Shown: positions 49,948-59,920 of the stretch, piece after piece
Numbering within the stretch: the stretch's first letter is position 1
Layout of the letters: every line of letters starts with the position of its first letter
Assembly: GCA_964036155.1 (NCBI GenBank)
Contig: OZ038422.1
Location: forward strand, 11,741,201 to 11,805,200
Source: Diploscapter coronatus
Lineage: Eukaryota > Nematoda > Chromadorea > Rhabditida > Rhabditidae
DNA: 64,000 nucleotides
Direction: 5' to 3'
Position numbers and translations under genes: made by a program
The notes under the pieces: generated by a model
Databases searched by the model: none
Told to the model about the DNA's origin: nothing
The model's input: the letters and a program-made list of their open reading frames with translations, nothing else

Positions 49948-52900
49948 AAATCTCATCATAGATAGCTTTTCGCACAATTTCAATTGCTGAAGGGTTTTGT
50001 AAAATTGCCATATGTTCTGTTTTGGGGAGTTCGTGAAAGGTTACCTAAAATAAACATGTAGAAATTAAACCAAAAAACAAAAGTTGCCTTATGCCCCGCA
50101 TTATTCTTCTCATTCCACCTCAGGCAAACTTCAGCCGATTTTCTGTTAACTGTTCCATCCCCATCACCGTTTTTGATATACGGCGGATAGTCTGGGAAGT
50201 ATCTGAATATCTTATTTAAAAATGATGAAGAACAGCTTTTCTTATAAAATACTTTTTCCTGAAACTGCCTAAAATATCTTAAATTATGAAGACCTAACTT
50301 CCTCCTACCCCTTAGGCCAATTGAATTGTTCTGGGGTGTCCATTCCTGTACCAATAACGCAGTGGACCTAAACAGTTATAAAAGCGTAAAATATGACGCC
50401 CCGTTTAAGAAAGGCGTACCTCGACGCCAGGCGCTTCTAGGTTCCCCAAAAGCGTTCCTGAATGCTTGTATTGCTCCCAGCCAACCGTATAGTTAACGTC
50501 CTTGAAAAACTGTTCGATATTTGACGTCGTATAATTTTTAGTATCGGTTATTGCGAGAACGTCAGTGGCGTTCCAGACGGATTTCGCCGGGAAGAGGAAC
50601 GCTGATGACGTAAAGGATCTGAAAGGCATCATTTAATTAGGCGTTATAGCTTAAATAAAAGATGCGATAATTTTTAATACATAAGAGAGCATAATAGTAT
50701 TTAAATCACATATGACAGCACGGTAACTTTTCTGTCCGGCTGCTTTCTTGGATGCTATCGCCGGCACTATTTTCGTCCATGCGAATTGACTTGAGCCCGT
50801 AGTTGAATCTTTTGCAGAATTTGTTTCATCTTGAAGAATGGGACAAAAATAACAGCAGCCGTGTTCTGCCCAGTTCGATCAAAAGAACAAAGTTTTAGTC
50901 ACGGTAGAGAAGAAAGTCGTTTTTTTATCGAGGGATTATAGAGAGAGAGAGAGAAAGAGAGCACTAAAACAGCAGGTGTGTTATGAGAAAGGCGCCAGTT
51001 CAGACTGCAGCTGCGAAAGCTTTTCTAAACAGCGAATAGATTCAAATATTAATACAAAAAAAAAACCAAAGAAAACTCAGTGCGGTAAGCAGCACATCCC
51101 GTACCTTTGCATAGCTCGTAATTTTGATGGAGGCAAAATCACTCGATAGTAATTCATGTTGTATCCTGAAGCGAATAGCCGAACGATTTGCATCGACCCT
51201 CCCCACGGCGCAGCCAAAGAGACATGGGACTTGATGAATTTGTCCTTCCATTCCTCAAATAACAAATTTGAAACCCTGATATTGAATTATCAAGTCGACA
51301 TAATTTAGTCTCAGATAATCTATCTTAGACCTTATTTTAAGTTTGAATATGTGGAACATCTGACCTGATCCACATAGTTATGATAGAAGTATAGCATAAC
51401 GGGGTTTCCCATAGAGTGACCCACAATAACAACTTTCGTATTTCCGTTGTAATAATATGTCTTTTCGATGGTAGACTTTAGAACTAATAAGAAATCGTTG
51501 AGCTCGTCTGAATCATAAAATATGACAAATTAAGAAATAGCGTTATAGAAATTTTTGAGAGTGTCATTGTTGCACTTTTAAATAAGAGAAAAATGCTATG
51601 AAGATCAGTTTTTTTTTTAAATATAATGTGGCGTTAATATAAAAAAAAAATCAGAGTCTCAACGTCTAAATATGATGACGTCAAGTATTCAGAGTCTTTG
51701 ACGCCACTCACTTGGCGCCTTTCTCCAATCGAATGGGGCGCCCTTGACGTCCTTTCCTCGTGAATATCCCCACAAAACCATCATATCGACCAGCGTGTAG
51801 AAATAAAGTCCCGTCGATGCTTTACTCGGGTCAAGCCATTCAACTGACTCAGTTCCCTCAAAGCCTGGAACTCGAATGTCCACTCCCGGCATGTTCGAGG
51901 ATAGTCCGGTAGTGGTGTTGTAGACCAGCCTGAAGAAAAGAGATTTTATCGATTTTATATATCCGTGTTTCAAATATCAATATTCATGTGCAAGATCTGA
52001 GCTATGATAACATATGGATCTATAAAACTTGTCATTTTGTTTTCGTATTAAAACCCTTTGTGCAGGACACGGGAACAATTATGATTGTATCCTGCCGGTT
52101 GCTATCGAATGCACTATTTTCGTCCATGCGAGTTGACTTGAGCTCTTAGTCGAATCTTTTGAAGAATTTGTTTCATGTTGAAGAATAGGACAAAAATAAC
52201 AGCAGCCGCGTTCTGCCCTGTCCTATAGAAAGAACAAATTTTTAGTTACGGTAGAGGAGAAAGTCATTTCTTTATCGAGGGATGACAAAGAACCATAAAA
52301 TAGAACAGATGAGTGGTATGGGAAAGGCGCTGGGTCAGGCAAATGGCGAGCTTTTTTTGACCGGCGAAGAGATCCAAAAGACCAACACCAAAGATTCAAA
52401 AATTGAAGGGAATTCGGTGCGATCAGCACACCTTTAATCGGGACTTAAAGTGTTTGACACTGGAGTCTCAGTATCACACAAGTGTCAAAAATTTAAGTCC
52501 TGCCTTTAGTACTTATTCAAATTGCCTATATCCTGACGATATCATGCGTGTACCCGGATTTAATATATCTTCAAATTTCTTACTGCATATTGTCAGCCCA
52601 ACAGTCGATGACCAAAGGAGTGAATAGTTCCAGATTCAACCACAAGTCAAAGTAATCCGCAGTGTATCGCGAGCAAATGTAATGCACCACCTCGGGCTTG
52701 CCGGTCAAATTCGCGTCTAAGCGACTCCCCCCATCGCCAGGTACTGCAATATATGTTTATCTTTATTTTTTAAACGATTTTAGTTTAGATTTTCTTTAAA
52801 AATAAATATTTCTCTTTATTTTTTAAAATTCATAAATTTTCTTACACAAAATCACCGGATGGCCCGGTTTCTTTCCAGAAAATCTCCGTTTGAAAGGCGG

Positions 52901-52957
52901 TTTTGTCAAAGTAAAATGAAATAGAAGTAGGAAAATTAAGGAATATCGTAGAATCAT
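49946..52957 (-). CDS. LCAT/PLA2G15-family acyltransferase
   Basis: Nine exons: 52957-52846, 52743-52584, 51929-51712, 51507-51365, 51253-51105, 50618-50420, 50367-50309, 50202-50088 and 50044-49946; 417 residues. It opens with a signal peptide ([18 protein letters not shown]). Family motifs follow in order: [11 protein letters not shown] (lid/oxyanion side), [19 protein letters not shown], then GAPFDWR. The nucleophile elbow is [10 protein letters not shown] (S195), then SLAAPWGGS, then GDGDGTVN with catalytic D362 and [10 protein letters not shown] with catalytic H396. Family knowledge: these are secreted or lysosomal serine enzymes that move acyl chains from phospholipids to sterol, ceramide or water; the lysosomal PLA2G15 type is the likelier match. 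The acceptor of the fifth exon (TTTGAG) is weak, and the last intron needs a GC donor (AAG|GCAACT). Two introns contain copies of one repeat. Confidence 0.9.
50719..51095. repeat. Intronic repeat, copy 1
   Basis: It shares long stretches with 52058-52430, for example GCACTATTTTCGTCCATGCG and GGACAAAAATAACAGCAGCC. On the minus strand both copies hold an open stretch whose reading starts [10 protein letters not shown]. Copy 1 fills most of the intron at 50619-51104 and has a GA run near 50940. Confidence 0.7.
52058..52430. repeat. Intronic repeat, copy 2
   Basis: Second copy of the repeat at 50719-51095, in the intron at 51930-52583 of the same gene and in the same orientation. On the minus strand a good acceptor (TTTCTATAG) precedes the shared open stretch; copy 1 lacks it. 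Confidence 0.7.
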
Positions 52958-55635
52958 CTTTAGATCAATAGGAATAGACTGAGAAAATGAAATAGATCTA
53001 TAAAAAGTGGTTATATTTTGACACTGACTTGCAAATCTAAGTGTGAATGAAGAATAGAGCAGGGGTCATTCACTATGACTTAGTGATTAATGATAAAGCC
53101 CCTGTCATATGATCAGGCCAGTGATAAAAAATCAACAGCCATTATATTTAGGGCTCAAACCATCAAGTGACCATTTAAATATAATTCTAACCTTATATTT
53201 TAAGTTTAGTTTACGGAGATCAACCTTTTCTTTATAAATTTAAAAAATACTTATTTCAATTTCACGAAGATCAGCTTTTAATTTCTTTATACTAACATAG
53301 TTTATATTAAATTCATGAGACCAATGTTTTTAAACAAACTTGCAAAGTTTTTTTTTCAATGGAACTAACATTGCTGCAAAATTACTGATGACTCATCCGC
53401 TTATCCAGTTCAACGAAATGGGTTTTTATTGCGTTTCCGAATTTTTCCCTTTCTGCTAAACGTTTAGACTTTATTTTTTTGAGTCCATGTGTTGAAGATT
53501 TTATAACGGATGGCAATAAATCACCGAAAAAATTCTTTCAGGATGCAAGGAGTATCTTCCCTTCTTATCATTTATCGATTTTTTAAGTCTATCTTCTGTC
53601 TTTTTTGAGAAAATTGAAACTATATCATTCCAAATAGTATATTTTCGTTTAAATTTACAACATATTATTATCTTCTTTTTTAGTTTTTTTTTTTTTGTAA
53701 AGTGTCTGTTTGTCTGCTCAGGCTTATTTCTCAGGACCTGGAAGTCGTATCCCTACATATGATATATCGCTTTGTAGGCAATTCCATATCAGTGTGCAAC
53801 GTAACTTTTCCAACGACTTTTATCCAAATTTTTGGATACTTTTGGCCCAAAAACTATAATATGCTAATTTAGACAACAAAATTTGCAAATCGTTTGAGAG
53901 ATCATTACTGACAGTATTCGCTACTTCGCTAGTGAGCTCTCTTCTCTCTCCTCCCTCTACTATCTTATCTAAGTTGAATGTATGTGAAAATTGATTGATG
54001 TGAGAGTTCGTTACTGCTTCCGCAACAATGAAATGCAGTCCGAAGTTTCGGGATCGGAATCTGACCTCACAATGGGGTTGAGGCTGGACATGGAGAGAAA
54101 CGGAAACTTCTAATTGCAATTGTTGACTGATACTACATTTGCATATTAGAAGAGCCTTGAAAATGCGTAAGAGGTAGAATTGGCAATGAATCGGCTATTA
54201 ACACTCGGGTTGGAGTGGAATGAGAAGGATTGTTTTCTGATAATTTTTGATAAAAGTACAATTTCTCTATTCTGCACATCTGTCACTCTTCTATGCCTGT
54301 CACTTCTGTTTTCTGTCACTGTCACTATCACTGTTCTGCGTTCTGTCACTGTCACTGTCCCGCTTCTGTTCTCTTCTTATTAGCCGGCCGTCGAAGGCGG
54401 CTGACCTACACTAGTATTATTATACTCGAATCTTCATTTTTTAATTCTAGATTTTTGATATCGATTTTCTATGCGCTCATTCGCAAAAACTCAATATATT
54501 CCTTATAATAGTTTTATCGCTTTTCGAAAACTGGTTTTCATCATCAATCTTTGTATTGTATCATGTTCAATTTGCTGTGTGCGAAATTTTGCTATTGATT
54601 TACGCATTCAGTAAATTTCCGTTTTGGAAAACATCTTCTTATCGCACTACGCTCTACTTTCCAAAGAAATTATGAAATGTTTCAAAACATTCCTAAAAAA
54701 GTCATTATTTATCTCGTCTGAATTGAACGTTGCATCATAGCCTTTTGATCTTTAATGAAAAATGCTTACATTAAGTTTATTTTTAACTTGGGATTTTAAA
54801 ATCTTATCAGTCCACTTTTCGATTTTCTAACCCATTCCATTTTCTTCTTTCCATTAGCAGCAAATTTCCTGTCCGTCCTTTCTCAAAAATTTATCGATTA
54901 GTTTGTCTGATAGTCCTATGTTCAGTTTTTTTCTGTTTCTTTTTCTCTCGAATAATTTAACGCTCTCTATCCGCTGAATATCTTCGCTTTTTTCCTTTCA
55001 TTTTCGCATATGGCACGCAGCGTTATGTTTATGCCTGTTTGCCTTCGGTTTAAATCCCCGCTTTTCACTTGGTTATCTCTAAATCAAATATTCAAGCATT
55101 TGATCGATTACATGAAACTTTTATATTCAAACCTCAGATTCACCACTAGTCGTACAGTTCTAGGGAGGACGATCGTCAGATACCCCTCGCGACCTACCCT
55201 CCTATAGTTCATTTTCGTCTGACGAAAATTTTTCCTAGATCTGAGCTCATATAAACTCAGTCTGGCCTAAAATGACTCATCAAATTTCAGCTTGTTTATT
55301 GTCAATGATCGATTACTTGAGACAAAAGAAATGAGACGCAATTACGATGCGCAGGAATTAGCGCGCTATTTGCAGTCGACTTTACGCTATTACATCATAT
55401 TTAAGAAACGAGTCAGACGACTATTTGTGCATACTTGTATATTCAAATTTGTGCACCATTTAGTTCATCTTAAGTTATCGATTATTGACAATGCGTTTTA
55501 TTCGGTTCTAGAATTTCGAAGTTCTCAGACCCTTGCCTTTATCAGTAAAATTTTAGGGGCATCGAATTTTATAGTGGCAGCGATTTGATGTGTTGTAACT
55601 AAAATTTTAACCTGCTGCAATCTTGAACTTCGTAA
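52958..55635. other. 2.7 kb non-coding stretch
   Basis: No supported exon on either strand. It contains GAAGATCARC-like words (53220, 53270), a segment at 53690-53830 with TGTCTGTTTGTCTG that looks like a transposon remnant, and a CTGTCACTG microsatellite at 54285-54365. The right end should be the promoter of the four-TM gene. Confidence 0.45.
54285..54365 (+). repeat. CTGTCACTG microsatellite
   Basis: TCTGTCACT and CTGTCACTG units recur about six times in 80 bp with small changes. Short open frames through it are compositional. Confidence 0.65.
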
Positions 55636-57932
55636 ATGGCTGAGATTCCACAGAACGTTGCGGATATCCCTACCGTCAAAATGAGTGTTCCCACATTAAT
55701 GTCGAACAACTTCAAGACCAATGGACCCTGGTATCAGGTAATCGTTGAATATAAATATCTCAAGGCATAAATGAAACTTTTCCGTCGAAACATGATTTTT
55801 GGAACTACTTTTATATCAATTCTTGTCTTTGAAGAGTTTTAGGAGTCATCATTCCTTTCTATAACTTATCATTCCGACTTAAATATTTATACCCCTTAAA
55901 ATGATTAAATGTGATTTAATTTAAACTAATGGGAATCATGGTTAAGTTTGTTCTGCTTGCCGCGCTATGCATCATTCTGTTGACGAGCACCGGTGCGGAC
56001 CTCATTTACATCTTCGTGTGCCATGACATTCCAGAATACTTCAAGCTGTTTGTTTTCTGCTGGGTGAGATTTAATCATATCTAAATAATTTTAGGAAAGA
56101 TAGAAAATTGTTAGTTTTTCAAGTATCCTATTCAAACTAAAGTAGTGTTAAATAAGCTGATCAATATTTAGAGAAAAAGCATTAGATTTAAAAAAAAAAA
56201 AATTCCGACCTTAATTAAAATATGCCATTGTTTAGTTGGTTGATATTCATCGAAGACAATAGCGTATTAATAATAGAAAACTCTTAACTAGGAACCGCAA
56301 ATGGTTTTGCAAAAAATCACAATTTTTAACAATTTTCTTCCCCAAGCGATCAAATTCGATATGACTAAAAATATTCTTGAAGAAAAATAAAATAAAAATC
56401 ACTCCAGACCGAAAGAGCTGGCCTAGACTGAGCAACAAAATGAATACTTTCTGGTTCATAAATCGCCGCGAGCGCTTGCGGACGCGCACTTTCTGAAAAG
56501 ATTTTCTGGCGAACGGTCATTTCTATAAATGGCTCATCGGTTCTGACAGTGATCTTTCGTGAACACCAACTTTGAAGGGGACTTGCTTCCCATCTTTGAG
56601 GTTTCAAATGACCACTTTTAAAAAATGAAATGGGGAGAAGTTTGTGGTCCCTACCCTTAATTAGTTTAAAACAATATTACGTATTTTAGTTGGTCAGTAT
56701 TTAGAGTGAGAAAAAGTTATATTTGAAAATAATGATTTGAGAATTTGTTAAAAGATGAAATATTTAAGCTGGTCAATCTCCTGACGGCGTTCTACGCGTT
56801 CCTCTACGCCAAGTCGTTCTTATCAAGCTACTCGCACCTCCACAGCATCGTGATTCGCGGCAAGGGGAAACACCGTCCGAAAAGCCAATGCCAGCGTTGC
56901 CTCGAAAACACCTTTTTCATATTCTTCATCCTTTCCGTCTCGATGTCCATAATTCTGGGAGTAAGTCGGAAATCTTCTTACTATTTGAAAATAAAGTCAA
57001 AGTTTAGTAGTAGACTTAAATAAAAGTAGAAATTTTGATCTAGATTCAATAAGTGTTAAGAAAAAACTTTAAATGAAAACTGAAAGTAAGAGTTTCTATT
57101 AATTCCAGACATTCATCCTACTAAACGACGCTACATCGAATCAGTCCAGAGTGGGGCCCATCGAAAAATGCGAATCCACATTCTACAACAATGTTGAGAG
57201 TAAGCATTTGTTCGTAATAAAAGATTTTTTAAATAAATAATTTAGTCGTGATTTTGGTGTTGAAAACAGCGGTTTTCATTCTGTTCGTGTTGACGAGAGT
57301 GGTCTTTCTGGTGATGGTGCCTGAGAGCCGCGTCGAAAAGCCCATTCCGAATCTCGTAAGAGGTAAATAAATTAGGCGGCAATCTGGATGATTCGTTACT
57401 TCGTAACCTACGAAATAGCTATAGAGAAAAATCTCTTACTACTTTGCCCTATACCTTTAACAGTGGATAAAGAAGTACCGAATTATCCGAATTGTCTAAT
57501 CAGACCATTATTTCAAGTGGTAGTATATAAATGAGACAATTAGCCTATTTTCGAAACTTATGGAGCTTTTTAGTAGACTTTATAGTGCTACCATTATTAA
57601 TTACTCTCCAAGATTCACGATTATTTAAAAATTTAAATATAATTATTTTAGAAGACCCCGGAATCAATAATCCTGTCAACAATATCCCGGAAGATCAAGC
57701 TAGTCTTCTCAATGAACAATTGCAAAGAATGACCGAGGCTGTCGTGAGTCAGACGAATGAAACTGGTACGGCAGCTGGCCCTAGTGGTGATTCGGAGCCC
57801 AATGCGGGTGCGCCTTCGTTCCACATGCCGAACAACTTCGAGAACGATCCGCACAACAATCAACGACCACCTCCTAGGAATCCTTCTATCCAGACGCTAT
57901 TCAACAACAACGACGTCAACGTGCAATTGTAA
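55636..57932 (+). CDS. Four-transmembrane protein with disordered C-terminal tail
   Basis: Six exons: 55636-55737, 55947-56063, 56769-56960, 57109-57199, 57246-57362 and 57652-57932; 299 residues, all phases consistent. A short N-terminus (MAEIPQNVADIPTVKMSVPT) leads to four hydrophobic segments. TM1 is FVLLAALCIILLTS ... LIYIF; TM2 is YFKLFVFCWLVNLLTAFYAF; TM3 is NTFFIFFILSVSMSIILG; TM4 is VILVLKTAVFILFVLTRVVF. The TM2-TM3 loop is basic (RGKGKHRPKSQCQRC). The TM3-TM4 loop carries a Cys and potential N-glycosylation sites. The ~95-residue tail is Asn/Pro/Gln-rich, ending FNNNDVNVQL. I do not recognise the family. Several acceptors are AAG rather than CAG. The intron before the last exon contains a small inverted-repeat element that recurs downstream. 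Confidence 0.75.
57377..57503. mobile_element. Hairpin element, copy 1 (in an intron)
   Basis: Left arm GGATGATTCGTTACTTCG pairs with right arm GAAGTACCGAATTATCC. Related copies are at about 58008-58130 and 58613-58730. Copy 2 lies in the duplicated block, so only copies 1 and 3 need be separate insertions. Confidence 0.6.
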
Positions 57933-58282
57933 TTATTAAATTAATTAATTACTATAAATATGTTCACTTAATCACTCATAATCCCTATTTGGACAATTAT
58001 AATTAAGGACAACCTGGATAATTCGTTACTTCGTAATCTACGAAATAGTATAGGGAAAAGTCTCTTACTACTTTGCCCTATACCTTTAACAGTGGATAAA
58101 GAAGTAACGAATTATCCAAATTGTCTAATCAGACCATTATTAAAAGTGGTAGTATATAAATGAGACAATTAGCCTATTTTTGAAACTTATGAAGCTTTTT
58201 AGTAGACTTTATAGTGCTACTATTATTAACTACTCTCCAAGATTCACGATTATTTAAAAATTTAAATATAGTTATATTTTAG

Positions 58283-58546
58283 AAGACCCCAGAATCAATA
58301 TGTCAACAATATACCAGAAAATCATACTATCAACGACCCGTACTACGATTAATGACAATCTCAGACGAACCTTCCTACCATGACGCTCTTCAACAAGGCC
58401 TGTGGCAAAAGACGCCCACCGCAAAGTATGCTCACTTTTCAAAGTTGAGCGCTCTCTAAAAAGTGGGCGTCTTTTGCGGTGGGCGTCCGGGTGTCTTTTA
58501 CCACAGGCCCTTCAACAATAACAACAATGTCAACGAGCAACTGTAA
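58283..58546 (+). pseudogene. Degraded duplicate of the terminal exon, split by a MITE
   Basis: After a TTTTAG acceptor the exon begins EDPRIN, like EDPGIN in the real exon at 57652. It then loses the frame and most of the middle. The end, CGCTCTTCAACAA ... TAACAACAATGTCAACGAGC, corresponds to FNNNDVNVQL but is interrupted by the element at 58397-58509. No intact product can be made from it. Confidence 0.75.
58397..58509. mobile_element. 113 bp MITE with 9 bp target-site duplication
   Basis: Begins GGCCTGTGGCAAAAGACGCC and ends GGTGTCTTTTACCACAGGCC. Its inner arms GACGCCCACCGCAAA and TTTGCGGTGGGCGTC also pair. CTTCAACAA lies on both sides (58388-58396 and 58510-58518). An 8-9 bp duplication fits a hAT- or Mutator-type non-autonomous element. 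Confidence 0.85.
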
Positions 58547-58612
58547 TTATTAAATGAATCAATTGTTACAAATATCTTCACTTAATCACTCATAATCCCT
58601 ACTTGCACATAG

Positions 58613-58730
58613 TTAAGGATAACCTGAATAATTCGTTACCTAAGAAATAGTATAGGAAAAGACCTCTTTCTACGTCACCCTATACCCCTCTATGGGCAAC
58701 GAAGTAAAGAATTATCCAAATCGTCATTTT
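58613..58730. mobile_element. Hairpin element, copy 3
   Basis: GAATAATTCGTTACC at the left and GAAGTAAAGAATTATCC at the right, with the same middle (CACCCTATACCCCTC) as the copies at 57377 and 58008 but no adjoining exon sequence. Probably an independent or older insertion. Confidence 0.5.
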
Positions 58731-59920
58731 TATTTACTTAATCACGTGTAGATGTGGATTAACCCGGTATATCCTCTATATTCATATATACGGTGAATAG
58801 CTACTTAGATTTTTTTTTTATAAAGAGAAGTTTCCATATCAATTACTTATATAGTGCCTACTTCAACTCTTCGAAACATTATTTTTCCAGTGCAAAGAAT
58901 TTCTGTTTCAGTTTTCCTCTTTATTCTCTGGTATTTCGTTCCGATCGGATACCCCTCGGGCAACTTTCAGAGGCTCCTTCCAACCCTCTGAACGAAGTAT
59001 CAGAGTTATTCCCAGTGAACTCAAGCGAATACGGTGTAATTAGGGACCGCCAACCATTCTGCCAAATTCACTCTGGCACTATGTTTTCTACATTTTTCAA
59101 GGGCTGAGGTGCCTCTCTAACCATCCCCACCGAAAAAACCGCGAAAAATAAGTCATTGACAAGAAATTAGATAAAATTTAACGCGAAAAATCGCTCCTTT
59201 TCGTGGACAAGGGAAGGGGGCGTGGCCTATCTGCAAAAGGCACTATGCCGCTCGTTCCCCCTTTCCTTTTCCTGCCTTTGGGGATCTTTTTCTCTGCACT
59301 CTCTTCCATTCAGCATTGGCTTCTTTTATATTTTCGTGGATTATCAAGATCTCAGTTGCTCTACGCAGGATTTTTCTGATTTTTTAATATGTTGTACATG
59401 TCAACTAGGTGTACCGATTCATCAAAAAAATTTAAATGTACCTTTTTTATAACTCGAAATATCAGCATTATCGTAATTTGGTGTGCATTTGACGCGCATT
59501 TGCGGACTTCGTTTGCACCCAATCAATAAATCGATATCACCACGTGAAAGAGCGGTATCGAATTGTATAGTAGGCACCGATCAATTATTAAAAACAAAAA
59601 TAAAATAAGAAAAATCGGCGATAATCGAAAGGGTTATCAACTATGGACACTTTTGAATCCAGTGAAAGGGGCGGGGCTTGGCGGTCCCTAGGTGTAATCT
59701 TTTTTTTCAAACACTTCCCGTAGACTTCAAATAAAAATCCTCAAATATAGGGGTCTTTTATAATTTCAGCCAATGGACTTCTATTTTAGGCTTACAGTAT
59801 TTTAAATCACACTTAGACACAAATTGTATAAATAAATCTTTTATCACTCGTATTTCAAAATAAATATTGCATCTCTCGATAATATGCAGAAAATACATTA
59901 TCAAAACAAGAAATATTAGT
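58731..59920. other. Non-coding gap before the SH3-SH2 pseudokinase gene
   Basis: About 1.2 kb between two convergent genes. I see no exon, RNA gene or further repeat that I can support. Confidence 0.45.

Larger units (their letters stand above)
57995..58546 (+). repeat. Tandem duplicate of the last intron and exon of the four-TM gene
   Basis: From GGATAATTCGTTACTTCG through GAGACAATTAGCCTATTTT and AGATTCACGATTATTTAAAA, this block repeats 57377-57932 closely, intron and exon included, about 630 bp downstream. Confidence 0.85.

Noticed and set aside
53820..54508. Short open frames on both strands near 54 kb
   Set aside because: No splice context or family resemblance; partly a CTGTCACTG microsatellite.
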